NCBI GenBank assembly: GCA_040877545.1
Contig: JBBDNN010000063.1
Span: forward strand, 1 to 64,000
Source: Gracilimonas sp040877545
GTDB lineage: Bacteria; Bacteroidota; Rhodothermia; Balneolales; Balneolaceae
Reading direction: 5' to 3'
Length of the DNA stretch: 64,000 nt
Shown here: one piece after another, positions 9,564 through 18,805 of the stretch
Layout: every line of letters starts with the position of its first letter
Numbering within the stretch: position 1 is the first letter of the stretch
Position numbers and translations under genes: made by a program
The notes under the pieces: generated by a model
What the model saw: only the letters and a program-made list of their open reading frames with translations
What the model was told of the DNA's origin: nothing
Database searches by the model: none

Positions 9564-11317
9564 TATAATTTCTTGGTAGAAATATGCTGCTCCAATACCT
9601 CATAATGAATAGTAGCCGGATATTTCTTTTTCAGCTCATTTTTAAGTGAGTTAACCAGCCTGTTTTTGTGGTACTCCCTGAATGCCTTTTCAATATTTTT
9701 TATTTCTGAATATTCCAGCTGCCTTTCCTTTTTTTTAGCAGCACTCTTTATTATGGCATATTGCTTGTTATTATCCGAATCAACAAATTCAACCGGACCA
9801 GCAACTTCTCCCTCATCCAGGCCGAATGCTATTTCGCCGAAGTAAGGGGGCTCTTTGCTAAGAAAAGATTCAATCTGTCCGTCCCGGTTTATGATATAGG
9901 TTTTCACCTTATAAGATCTATTGGTTGCCTCTTCGAACGACTGCCCTTGCTGTATTTTGCTCCATAGATTATCTGCCGGCTCTTTCTCATTAAAGATTTT
10001 AGCGTGCACAGTTACCTTAGCCAGTTGATAGAAAAGGGAGTCTTTTTCGGCTTCGTAGAATGAACGGAGAGAGGCTTCGGTAGGCTCAGGGATTTGAGAA
10101 TTAATCCTTTTTTGAGTGTAAAGGCGTTCATACTGATTACTTATTGCGCTGCTTGGAGTATCGAATGTTAGCAGGTTTTCTCCCTTACCCATTTCCTTTG
10201 CCATCTTTACAACCAAACTCGTTTTCACTGCTTCCTCAATAAAATCCTTCAGTTCATTTTTTGACATATTTGGCTTTCCCGGAATTAAAACTTCATTCAC
10301 TAACTGAAGATAATTAGCCAAATCAACTTCTCCTTTAGAGTGACTTAATATCACAAAATTATTCCCCTTATCAATCGCTTTTTGAAAGGTATTCTCATAG
10401 TGGATTTCATAGAACCTGTTTTGTTTGGCCCAACGGATTAACTGCTCTAAAGCATCCTCATTCCACACAAATGAGTTTATATCCACCATGTCTTCTTTTA
10501 TCACCGTGTACTCTTCCAAGGTTCTATCGAGGTAAATTTCCCGGAGATTTTTTTCAATATCTTCCCGCACCTCTTTTAGTGGCGGAACATCAACTATTTT
10601 TACTTTTTCGACTACTATTATATAGAAGGCGTTGGGATTTTCAAGAGCCTGAATCACTCCTTCATTCATATTAAAAATCATCTGAATCAAAGCATTTGAG
10701 GTGCTTTCCTGCCAGGTAATAGGCGGCATATATCCACCGTTTTGGGCAGATTTTTTGTGCTGTGAATATTGCAGTGCTAATTTTCCCGCGTCTTCATTAT
10801 TTCTTAGGGCTTCTTTTATTTTATTGGCAGTATTTCTTAATGCTGATATTTCTGCTTTTGATGCATTTTTCGGCTTATTTAAAACTATTTGACGATAGGT
10901 TACCTCCCTTGCCATATCTACATAATATCTCTGAATAGTTTCCTCATTAATATACTTTGGCAAATACTCTTCATTAAAATACTGTACAATTATCTCTTCA
11001 TTTATTAATCGCTGAAGGCTCTTTAATATCAGCGAATCTTTAGCCATACCTGACTCAACAAAATCGATCTCTTTTTGGCGCCTCACTATCAAATCATTTA
11101 AAGCCGCCTTGTAGCCATCCAGTTTACTTTCTGGGTAGCGTCGATCATAAAGTAAGTTCTTGTAGTATTGATTTACTTCCGAAAAACTGATATTAGTTAC
11201 ACCGCCAATTTCGGCTACTTTATCCAGTTTTGAAGATGGCTTATTTGTGCATCCGTAACATACGAATAATGCAAAACTGACGAGTAGAAGCTTAATATTG
11301 ATATTGTACAACTGCAT
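9563..11317 (-). CDS. Peptidyl-prolyl isomerase (two parvulin-like domains), probable lipoprotein
   Basis: A 584-residue envelope protein. A short hydrophobic N-terminus ends C-Y-G-C-T-N, with a possible lipidated Cys near residue 23; the -3 position is atypical for a lipobox. A SurA/PpiD-like helical region follows. There are two parvulin-type segments: one around residues 135-250 (T-Y-R-Q-I-V ... L-A-L-Q-Y-S-Q ... N-G-G-Y-M-P) and a more diverged one around 425-545 (F-G-E-I-A-F-G-L-D-E-G-E-V). The expected role is folding of exported or outer-membrane proteins in the periplasm. It is translationally coupled to the SpeE-like membrane protein. A terminator for the next gene lies in the 142 bp upstream, so this pair has its own promoter. 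Confidence 0.8.
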   Translation of the reverse strand: MQLYNINIKLLLVSFALFVCYGCTNKPSSKLDKVAEIGGVTNISFSEVNQYYKNLLYDRRYPESKLDGYKAALNDLIVRRQKEIDFVESGMAKDSLILKSLQRLINEEIIVQYFNEEYLPKYINEETIQRYYVDMAREVTYRQIVLNKPKNASKAEISALRNTANKIKEALRNNEDAGKLALQYSQHKKSAQNGGYMPPITWQESTSNALIQMIFNMNEGVIQALENPNAFYIIVVEKVKIVDVPPLKEVREDIEKNLREIYLDRTLEEYTVIKEDMVDINSFVWNEDALEQLIRWAKQNRFYEIHYENTFQKAIDKGNNFVILSHSKGEVDLANYLQLVNEVLIPGKPNMSKNELKDFIEEAVKTSLVVKMAKEMGKGENLLTFDTPSSAISNQYERLYTQKRINSQIPEPTEASLRSFYEAEKDSLFYQLAKVTVHAKIFNEKEPADNLWSKIQQGQSFEEATNRSYKVKTYIINRDGQIESFLSKEPPYFGEIAFGLDEGEVAGPVEFVDSDNNKQYAIIKSAAKKKERQLEYSEIKNIEKAFREYHKNRLVNSLKNELKKKYPATIHYEVLEQHISTKKL

Positions 11318-11381
11318 ATTTTAATCCTTCAATATTGATATTTTCTGCTTAATGATAATGGTTTTACTCTACGTTTGTAAT

Positions 11382-11418
11382 AAAAAAGCTCCAGACTCAG
11401 TAATGAGCCCGGAGCTTT
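11382..11418 (-). terminator. Intrinsic terminator of the T9SS beta-helix protein gene
   Basis: A 14-bp stem (11385-11398 with 11405-11418, including two G-U pairs) with a 6-base loop is followed on the minus strand by six Ts. It lies 42 bp beyond the stop of the gene ending at 11460. Confidence 0.85.
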
Positions 11419-11459
11419 AAATTTACTTCTCCTTATAAAAAGGAACACTTACTAATTTA

Positions 11460-13346
11460 TTATTTAATGAGTGTCATTTTCTTGCTAAGGGTCATGTCGC
11501 CGCTTGTAAGGCGATAGATATACATTCCACTTGATAGATTTCTCGCATCAAATGAAACGAAATTTTGACCGGCAGAGAATCTCTCGTTGTTAGCAATGGT
11601 CATTACTTCACGGCCTAACAAGTCATACACTTTCAAAGTAACTTCCTGAGATTGTGGTAATGTGAAGCTAATTTGTGTAGTTGGGTTGAATGGGTTTGGA
11701 TAGTTTTGATCCAACTGAATTGAATTTGGAATGCTTCCACTTTTCTTTTCAATGGATGTTGGAACTTCCCCACTTTCAAGAGCATTACGCAAGGTAGTAT
11801 AATGTGCATCTTTGTTCGCTACCCAAGTTGTTTTTTCATCAGGAAACCAGTTTAAATCGCCCAGTGGCTGGCCATCTGTACTTGCAGATAAGTAGTCTGA
11901 ATTAGTATAAGATAGATCAGCATTAACAGGATAATCGGACCAAACATAGTTGTTCGGATCTGATATTTCATTGCCTTCTGAACGCCAGTGAGTCATAATA
12001 CCACTTGGTTCAGAACCGGCGGCATCCACACTCCAGTCTACGAGATTTTGCATCTCATCTTCGCTAAGAAGTCCACCATCATCGGTAAAGCCGGGATCTC
12101 CACCCATTATCCACGGGCCTTCTGTCAGGTATGGATAGGTTTCATTGTCATCAAACATAGCCTGTGTTCGGGAGTTCATGGTGATAGCTTGACTAACCCA
12201 CGTATCTTCACCATCAACACAGTTACCTTCAGCACAAGGCACATTGTTGTCGTTTAGCCTTTGTACAATTTCGTCCATTTTTTCATGCCAGAAAACGCCA
12301 TTGTGTGAAACAAGTACTTTTCTGTCATCGGGTCCGAAATCTTCAACTGCCATGTCGTAATTTTCTGTAATCCAGCTTGAATCTGGGATCATCAGTCTTT
12401 CTTCTCCGCCTCTGTCTGAGCGAAGTGTGTCTATATTAATAAGGCCATGTGGCAGAAAGTCCTGATCAAACTCACCATAATCTAACCCAGGAATGTAACC
12501 TTGCACGTTAGCATTCACAAATAGGTTATTGGTTGCAATATAATTGCTTTGGTTACCCCAGGAGGCTAATACTTGTCCAGAGATATTTACGAAGGTATTG
12601 TGGTTAAACACTACTTCGTTAACCGGGAAACTTCTCATTTTATAAGTAACACCGGCACCCATTACATGAGTTGTATTTTCTACATTAATAGCCTGTGTGT
12701 TATTACTAACGTTATCATAAACTCCACCGTTACGACGACAGGGTTCTCCAATCATATTCACAAAATAACTATCGCTTATATTTAAGCTGGTACCAGGGTT
12801 ATCATTTGATTGTAAAAACACCCACAAGGTAGTTTCCATCATAACGTTTTCAAGATTTACCGTGTTATTAGCTGAGCTAGCGTAAAAGAATGTCCATGTA
12901 GCAGCACCATTGTTAGCACCGTTTACCATAGATGCATTTTTTACTGTGAGGTCATTTTGGAAGTAGAACAATTCTCCTTCATTTACCTCATCACCTACCT
13001 GGATTCCAGAAATAACGGCTGGATATCCATCCTCTTCTGTTCCATTTACCACTCTGGTTTCACCTTGCCCAGCTATTACTAATGGCCGATCTTCTGGTGT
13101 TGTTATATCCTCTAAAAGGGGATACCAGCCGTCTCTTTTCAACTCATACACCCGGCCTTCCGGGGCTTCAGTATCTGCAGAGATTGCATTTACAAGGGCA
13201 TTGGGTTCATTACCCATTTCCTGATATGTTTTAATAACTAATGTATCGCCTTTTACCTCGTCTACATAGTCACTAAGTTCCTGTGCGTGAACAGCTGTAA
13301 CAGAACATACCATACATACTAAAAATAGTAGCATCGTTTTCTTCAT
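11460..13346 (-). CDS. Secreted T9SS-sorted protein with beta-helix-like repeats, partner of TonB receptor
   Basis: A 628-residue exported protein with a clean signal peptide (1-22, V-H-A-Q). The central region (~100-300) is rich in Asn/Val/Phe strands such as N-L-F-V-N-A-N-V and N-H-N-T-F-V-N-I, recalling right-handed parallel beta-helix proteins of the DUF4957/DUF5123 kind found beside SusC receptors. A T9SS type A domain occupies ~540-628 (N-Y-P-N-P-F-N-P, ending K-M-T-L-I-K). No catalytic motif is evident. It lies 86 bp behind the TonB receptor on the same strand, where a SusD would stand in Bacteroides, so a surface glycan-binding role is a reasonable inference. AAGGAG lies 8 bases before the ATG, and a strong terminator follows. 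Confidence 0.75.
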   Translation of the reverse strand: MKKTMLLFLVCMVCSVTAVHAQELSDYVDEVKGDTLVIKTYQEMGNEPNALVNAISADTEAPEGRVYELKRDGWYPLLEDITTPEDRPLVIAGQGETRVVNGTEEDGYPAVISGIQVGDEVNEGELFYFQNDLTVKNASMVNGANNGAATWTFFYASSANNTVNLENVMMETTLWVFLQSNDNPGTSLNISDSYFVNMIGEPCRRNGGVYDNVSNNTQAINVENTTHVMGAGVTYKMRSFPVNEVVFNHNTFVNISGQVLASWGNQSNYIATNNLFVNANVQGYIPGLDYGEFDQDFLPHGLINIDTLRSDRGGEERLMIPDSSWITENYDMAVEDFGPDDRKVLVSHNGVFWHEKMDEIVQRLNDNNVPCAEGNCVDGEDTWVSQAITMNSRTQAMFDDNETYPYLTEGPWIMGGDPGFTDDGGLLSEDEMQNLVDWSVDAAGSEPSGIMTHWRSEGNEISDPNNYVWSDYPVNADLSYTNSDYLSASTDGQPLGDLNWFPDEKTTWVANKDAHYTTLRNALESGEVPTSIEKKSGSIPNSIQLDQNYPNPFNPTTQISFTLPQSQEVTLKVYDLLGREVMTIANNERFSAGQNFVSFDARNLSSGMYIYRLTSGDMTLSKKMTLIK

Positions 13347-13432
13347 ATGTTATTCTCCTTTTGTATTACTTGTATTTAGTGTTTATTAATGCATTTAGAA
13401 CATTAATTTCTTTAAAAAAACTCCCGCTCCTG

Positions 13433-16400
13433 TTATAAACTATATCTTATCCCCACCTGGAATCTTCTGGGATTATACGTTGTCCTTCTTAGGTTCATTA
13501 ATAATTCCCCACCTTCCTCCCGGGGGAATCTTTGAAAATCTTTATTCGGAGTATGGAATATGTTAATACCATTCGCAAATAAACTCAGGCCTTCAATTGG
13601 CAATCTTTGTCTAAGAGTGAAATCCCATTCGTAAATGTTTCCAGTGAAAGCATCATCTTCAAGCCTGTTTCCAACACTTGTAATTACATCACCCTGCATA
13701 CGGAATGATAACCTGCCGGAAAACCCTCTATGATCCACTCCCAGAGCCATATTTATTAAATGGTCTCCCTGATGAAGCAACCGGGCAGTACGTGAAGTAT
13801 CTGTTTCTGTAAATTCTGTAGTACACCTTCTTCCCTCACATATGGTTTCATCTATAATATTTATTTGCTGGTACTCCATTTCAGAGAAGATCCTAGTATA
13901 GTTAATATTAAAAACAATATTGTTAAATGGCCTTGGGAGGTACCAAAAATGGGTTTGCCAGTCAAATTCCAACCCTCTGATTTGAGCTGGGTATGGATTA
14001 TTTAAATAAGTGGTTATTTGTGCACTTGATGAGGCAGGATTAAAACCTATATCATTAAATTCTGAAGTAGTAGGATAGATTACTTCTTCGGGCAGGGTTT
14101 GATACAGCCTTGTATCTGAATAGAACACATTTTCAATTTCCTTGTAAAAAGCACCTACAGTAAACAAGCCAATCTGATTGTTATAAAAGGATACATTGAC
14201 ATCGTAATTTTGAGAAACAGATGGTTTTAGAAATGGATTACCGGCCGAGCCCGCGTTTGTATTTTGAACAAATACAGTTGGAACAATAGCGGTATAATCT
14301 GGGCGGGAAAGGGTTTTAGTATATGCTAAACGTACATCCATCCAACCTGTAGGTTTATATCGCAATTGTAGATTAGGGAACCAATGGATATTTGTGACAT
14401 CAGAATGAGTTAAAGAATCAGCTAAACTTCTTAACTCCGGGTCATTGCTTTCATTAGGAATAGCTGCGGTTCCATCAACACCATGTGTTTGTAAGATTAA
14501 ATCAGCTTCATAGTTCATGTTCAGGCTTTCATACCTCACGCCACCTAACAACTCCAAATGATTACCAAGGTTAATATCAAACATACCATAACCAGCAGTC
14601 AGTGTTTCTGTTCCTTCATAATCTGATGCCCTGGAGTCTGACAGGTGTCTGTTCCAGGAAGGGCTTGCAAGGCGTATGTATTGATCAAGAAGATCAGTAT
14701 CCATAACCTCTATCATATCATAATCGCCGCCAAGAAATATGGACCCTCGCTCGTCTCCATAATCATAATCCTTAAAATCAGCAAACTGTAGACGCCGTGT
14801 CGGATCCATTCCATGGTCTCTCATCCAATCTGCGGCAAGCCTGTTAGATTCTGTTGGATTTTCTGTAATACGTGCAAAAATTCGTTCTATATCATTTACC
14901 CGATGGGTTTGCCGTATATTTCCACCCGTCTGAAATTCACCTGAGATAGATTCAGTAATAGAAAATGGAACAGTAACATTTAAACTTGCAGTTAATGCAC
15001 GTTCAGTGAAATTTTGCTCACGCGAGGCTCCGTTTTGAATAAAAGTTGCCAGTTCTGCAAATGATTCATTCATTTCAAGATCATACACATCTTCAGGGGT
15101 CAACAATAAACGATCAGACCTCTCAAAAGAGCCCTCAAACGGCCTTCCTTCATCCTGATATCTAAAACCAAAGCCATAATCTTCGCCATATCTGAGATCG
15201 GTAACTTTTTCGCTAAAAGCATGAGACAAACCATATGTGATATTAAATACATCAAAATCATTTTCCCCTTGTATGGCATTTACCAGCAATTGCTTGTCAT
15301 GGAGATCGCGCCTGATTTCATGGGTTCTTTGTATACTAGGCGAAAAGGTTAATAAATCTCGGTGTTCTGTTAAATTATTATTGGTAAGGGCAAGGGTATT
15401 TTGCATTACCAGTTTACCGTTGGGAAGTTTATAATCCATAATTAAGCTTCCACCTCGTTGTTCAGTTATGCGAAGCTGATCTCCATAAACAAAATTCGAC
15501 ATTCCTTTTAAAGCTTCACCCACTGGCGGAATTGAACTTCCTGTATAAATAAAGTTATAGCCAGCTTGAGAGTAGTCAGAACCGGCATTTTCACGCCGCG
15601 CATTTATCTGGAGAAATGCTCCCAATTTATTATTGAAAAATCTGTTGCTGACACTTCCCCAAATCTGGTAATTATCACTGGTTTGATCTTGCGTATTATA
15701 TCCACCTTGCAACATTAAGTCATAATGCCAGTCTTCCGGGGCCTCTTGTAGCCGCAGATTTACTACCCCACCAATCGAGTTCGCATCCATTTCTGGTGTT
15801 ACAGCTTTTGTTACTTCAATACCTGATAACATATTTGAAGAAATAAAGCCAAGGTTTGTAGATCGGTCATTTACGTCTGTAGATGGTAGTTGGATGCCGT
15901 TCACCATTACCGTATTCATCTTTGCCTGTATCCCCCGAATAACCACTTTATCACCATCCTGAAGTGAAACACCAGGCAGGCGACTGAGTGCAGTAGCAGC
16001 ACTCTCATCTGGCAATTCCCGAATTTTTTCAGCCGACACTACATTCTTTATAGACCTGGATTGAATTTGCTCGTTAATCGCTGTTTTTTGGCCTGCGGCC
16101 TGAGCGGAAATAGTTACATCCTGACCTTCCAAAGCCTGAGGCGCAAGGGCAACATTCACTTCTATGGTTTCTCCGGCTATTACCTCTACTTCTCTTTCAA
16201 CAGTTTGGTAGCCAAGATAGCTAATAGTGAGAATTTGCGGCCCTGCAGGAACTCTCCTGATGACGTATTCACCATCTGCATTTGTTGCAGAGCCTAAGCT
16301 GGAACCTTTCACCATTACGCTAGCCCCAATCAACACTTCATCGTTAGTATCATCTGTAATGGTCCCTTCAACTTGTCCATTACCGCCGTCTTGAGCGACA

Positions 16401-16462
16401 GCTGACATCACTCCTGTAAACAGAGCAATTAAAACCAGGATTATTTTCTTAACTAGTAGCAT
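13433..16462 (-). CDS. TonB-dependent receptor (SusC-like) for oligosaccharides
   Basis: A 1009-residue outer-membrane receptor. It has a signal peptide (1-23), a carboxypeptidase-regulatory-like beta-sandwich (~30-115, I-G-A-S-V-M-V-K-G-S), a plug domain (~125-245; I-R-E-L-P-D-E-S-A-A-T-A-L-S-R-L-P-G-V and V-V-I-R-G-I-Q) and a 22-strand barrel ending in a terminal aromatic-type strand (R-R-F-Q-V-G-I-R-Y-S-L). The plug wording resembles the TonB receptor group linked to plant-polysaccharide loci. It would import xylo-oligosaccharides using TonB-ExbBD energy. No SusD gene accompanies it; a T9SS protein takes that place. It is divergent from the symporter gene, sharing an operator-like palindrome at 16577-16607. 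Confidence 0.9.
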   Translation of the reverse strand: MLLVKKIILVLIALFTGVMSAVAQDGGNGQVEGTITDDTNDEVLIGASVMVKGSSLGSATNADGEYVIRRVPAGPQILTISYLGYQTVEREVEVIAGETIEVNVALAPQALEGQDVTISAQAAGQKTAINEQIQSRSIKNVVSAEKIRELPDESAATALSRLPGVSLQDGDKVVIRGIQAKMNTVMVNGIQLPSTDVNDRSTNLGFISSNMLSGIEVTKAVTPEMDANSIGGVVNLRLQEAPEDWHYDLMLQGGYNTQDQTSDNYQIWGSVSNRFFNNKLGAFLQINARRENAGSDYSQAGYNFIYTGSSIPPVGEALKGMSNFVYGDQLRITEQRGGSLIMDYKLPNGKLVMQNTLALTNNNLTEHRDLLTFSPSIQRTHEIRRDLHDKQLLVNAIQGENDFDVFNITYGLSHAFSEKVTDLRYGEDYGFGFRYQDEGRPFEGSFERSDRLLLTPEDVYDLEMNESFAELATFIQNGASREQNFTERALTASLNVTVPFSITESISGEFQTGGNIRQTHRVNDIERIFARITENPTESNRLAADWMRDHGMDPTRRLQFADFKDYDYGDERGSIFLGGDYDMIEVMDTDLLDQYIRLASPSWNRHLSDSRASDYEGTETLTAGYGMFDINLGNHLELLGGVRYESLNMNYEADLILQTHGVDGTAAIPNESNDPELRSLADSLTHSDVTNIHWFPNLQLRYKPTGWMDVRLAYTKTLSRPDYTAIVPTVFVQNTNAGSAGNPFLKPSVSQNYDVNVSFYNNQIGLFTVGAFYKEIENVFYSDTRLYQTLPEEVIYPTTSEFNDIGFNPASSSAQITTYLNNPYPAQIRGLEFDWQTHFWYLPRPFNNIVFNINYTRIFSEMEYQQINIIDETICEGRRCTTEFTETDTSRTARLLHQGDHLINMALGVDHRGFSGRLSFRMQGDVITSVGNRLEDDAFTGNIYEWDFTLRQRLPIEGLSLFANGINIFHTPNKDFQRFPREEGGELLMNLRRTTYNPRRFQVGIRYSL

Positions 16463-16562
16463 ATTCTAACATCCATTTTTATTATCAGGTACAAAATAAT
16501 TTTAAAAGCGCTTCCACTTCTGAACCAATATATTAAATGGAAGTTATTAATGAAAAATATTT

Positions 16563-16607
16563 GAGCAATTTTTTTAAATTAATTGAGCAAATTTTGTTCA
16601 ATTAATT
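16563..16607. promoter_or_regulatory. Palindromic operator between TonB receptor and symporter genes
   Basis: Positions 16577-16591 (AATTAATTGAGCAAA) and 16593-16607 form a 15+1+15 palindrome with a single mismatch. Its core, 16585-16599 (GAGCAAATTTTGTTC), matches the dyad found at 27559, 34270 and 34469. A second GAGCAA half-site at 16563 is centred 22 bp away. The regulator is not encoded in the window as far as I can tell. Confidence 0.6.
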
Positions 16608-16696
16608 ATATTTGTAATTTCTAACCGCCGGGTAAATTTTGTACAATTAAATTACTTTCACTTTTTTGGCATCAATAAATACAAAAAATACTTCAT

Positions 16697-18448
16697 ATGG
16701 GAACATTAGCTACTCTTGACTGGATTGTTATACTTATTTACTTCCTGATAATTGCCGCACTTGCATGGTGGGTAATTAAGCAAAGAGCAAAAACACCTAC
16801 TGATTATTTTCTCGCGGGTCGCCATTTAGGCTGGATGATTGTCGGTTCATCCATTTTTGCTTCAAATATTGGTTCAGAACATTTGGTTGGTTTGGCCGGA
16901 TCTGGCGCAACAGACGGCGTGGCAATGGCTCATTATGAACTTCATGCCTGGTGTTTATTGGTCTTGGGGTGGGTGATGCTGCCCTTCTACATCCGCTCGC
17001 AGGTTTTCACCATGCCCGAATTCCTGGAGCGAAGATTTTCTCCTCTGGCCCGTACACTTTTGTCGGGAATTTCTCTTGTAGCTTATGTGCTAACTAAAAT
17101 AGCTGTTGGTATTTTTGCCGGTGGTATTGTGTTCAGTGTGTTATTACCAGATTTGTCTTTTGGAGGATTGAATAGCTTTTGGATTGGCTCTATTCTGGTA
17201 ATTGTATTTACCGGTGTTTATACCATTTTGGGAGGATTAAAAGCAGTTGCCTATACGGAGGCTCTACAAACACTAGTGCTCGTTTTTGGTTCATTTCTTG
17301 TCCTGATTTATGGGCTAAATGCTTTGGGTGGCTGGGATAAACTGTATGAAATTGCCGGCCCTGAAATGTTCGATTTATGGAAACCAATGGTACCGGACGG
17401 GGTGGAAAGTTCCTGGGCGCCGGTACTCGAAGAAGGAAGGATGGCCTGGTACTTTAACACGAACTACCCTTGGTTTGGGATGTTGTTCGCCGCTCCCATT
17501 GTAGGACTTTGGTACTGGACTACCGATCAATATATTGTGCAGCGAGCTCTTGGCGCACCCAATGAAACGGAAGGCCGTCGCGGAACAATTGCCGCCGCTT
17601 TTCTGAAGTTATTGCCGGTATTCATATTTATCATTCCTGGAATCATCGCTTTTGCGCTGGCTAAATCTGGGGAAATTGCAGCCATTCAAAATGTAATGAT
17701 GGATGAGCAGGGGGAAGTTATTACTCAAAATGCACAGGCTGCTTTCCCACTTTTAGTTGCACATATTCTGCCCGTTGGCGTGCGGGGAATTGTAGTAGCT
17801 GGTTTACTGGCCGCACTAATGAGTTCCTTAGCTGGCGTATTTAACGCCTCTTCTACTTTGTTCACTATGGACTTCTACAAGAAGTACAAACCTGATTCTT
17901 CGGAAGAACATTTAGTTTGGATGGGGCGATTAGCCACTGTAGTTATGGTGATTATTGGACTGCTTTGGATACCTGTGATACAGGGAAGCCGCGGATTGTA
18001 TGACTACCTGCAGGGGGTGCAGTCGTATCTTGCCCCACCGATTTTTGTAGTTTTCTTCCTGGGAATTTTCAATAAGAGGTTGAATAAACAAGGTGCTTTA
18101 TGGGCCTTATTTATTGGATTCGCTCTTGGTGTTTTCCGATTGGCTGTAGATACACCTGTTACTTTGATTGATGGTTTTAGTTATGCCGAAGGTTCCTTTT
18201 TATGGGTGATAAATCACATTTTCTTTCAGTACTACAGCATGTTTATTTTTGCTGTTTCAGTAGGGGTTATGTTTCTGGTTAGCTATATGACGGAGGCTCC
18301 ATCATACAAGAAAATCTCCGGCCTTACTTATGGAACCTTATCTGACGAAGACCGGCGTAAATCGAAAGAAAGCTATACGTGGGTGGATACCACTCTTTCA
18401 ATACTCCTGGTTGTAGTGATCGGATTTATCTATATCTACTTCTCGTAG
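16697..18448 (+). CDS. Sodium:solute symporter (SSS/SGLT family), probable sugar importer
   Basis: A 583-residue inner-membrane protein with about 14 transmembrane helices. Family signatures include D-Y-F-L-A-G-R-H-L-G-W near the N-terminus, S-I-F-A-S-N-I-G-S-E-H-L-V-G-L-A-G-S-G-A in helix 1/2, and later G-V-Y-T-I-L-G-G-L-K-A-V-A-Y-T. These are the hallmarks of the SGLT subgroup, which couples Na+ to sugar uptake. Being divergent from the TonB receptor and sharing its operator, it is the likely route for xylose, arabinose or short xylo-oligosaccharides from periplasm to cytoplasm. The exact substrate is not visible. A terminator follows at 18470. Confidence 0.9.
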   Translation: MGTLATLDWIVILIYFLIIAALAWWVIKQRAKTPTDYFLAGRHLGWMIVGSSIFASNIGSEHLVGLAGSGATDGVAMAHYELHAWCLLVLGWVMLPFYIRSQVFTMPEFLERRFSPLARTLLSGISLVAYVLTKIAVGIFAGGIVFSVLLPDLSFGGLNSFWIGSILVIVFTGVYTILGGLKAVAYTEALQTLVLVFGSFLVLIYGLNALGGWDKLYEIAGPEMFDLWKPMVPDGVESSWAPVLEEGRMAWYFNTNYPWFGMLFAAPIVGLWYWTTDQYIVQRALGAPNETEGRRGTIAAAFLKLLPVFIFIIPGIIAFALAKSGEIAAIQNVMMDEQGEVITQNAQAAFPLLVAHILPVGVRGIVVAGLLAALMSSLAGVFNASSTLFTMDFYKKYKPDSSEEHLVWMGRLATVVMVIIGLLWIPVIQGSRGLYDYLQGVQSYLAPPIFVVFFLGIFNKRLNKQGALWALFIGFALGVFRLAVDTPVTLIDGFSYAEGSFLWVINHIFFQYYSMFIFAVSVGVMFLVSYMTEAPSYKKISGLTYGTLSDEDRRKSKESYTWVDTTLSILLVVVIGFIYIYFS

Positions 18449-18469
18449 TGCTTCATTTCTTGAAAATTT

Positions 18470-18497
18470 AAAGGGGCGTCATTGCGCCCCTTTTTTT
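18470..18497 (+). terminator. Intrinsic terminator of the symporter gene
   Basis: A 9-bp GC-rich stem AAAGGGGCG/CGCCCCTTT with a 6-base loop is followed by a T-run. It lies 22 bp after the symporter stop and overlaps the end of the GH2 remnant on the other strand. Confidence 0.9.
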
Positions 18498-18787
18498 ATT
18501 CTGATGGATAAAAGCTCATCCAAACTTTGCACATTAACTGTTGTTGCATTTAGCGATTCAGATTCAATTCGCACTTTTATCTCTCTTGCTTTGTTAGGTA
18601 TTCCCCGAATGATTACAAGGGCCAATCCATTAAATGCTTCGCGATCACGGGAAGGAAAAGGAGTAAAGCTGGTTGGATCACGATTATCCGTTGCCACAAT
18701 TTCACCGGGGCCTTCCACAGAAAACAAAATATTGTTACTGGCAGTCGGAACAGTTTGCCCTTCTTCATCAATCACTTTTAGTAGCAG
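18479..18787 (-). pseudogene. GH2 glycosidase remnant (C-terminal Ig-like domain only)
   Basis: About 103 codons match the last domain of GH2 beta-galactosidase/xylosidase-type enzymes: L-L-L-K-V-I-D-E-E-G, then V-E-G-P-G-E-I-V-A-T-D-N-R-D-P-T-S, then A-F-N-G-L-A-L-V-I-I-R. An in-frame TAA at 18788-18790 precedes the homology immediately, and nothing of the sugar-binding or TIM-barrel domains remains. A GTG at 18775 could start translation formally, but no signal peptide or catalytic part exists, so this is a relic. It suggests that the locus once encoded a further exo-glycosidase. Confidence 0.75.
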
Positions 18788-18805
18788 TTAATACATTTAA
18801 GAAGA

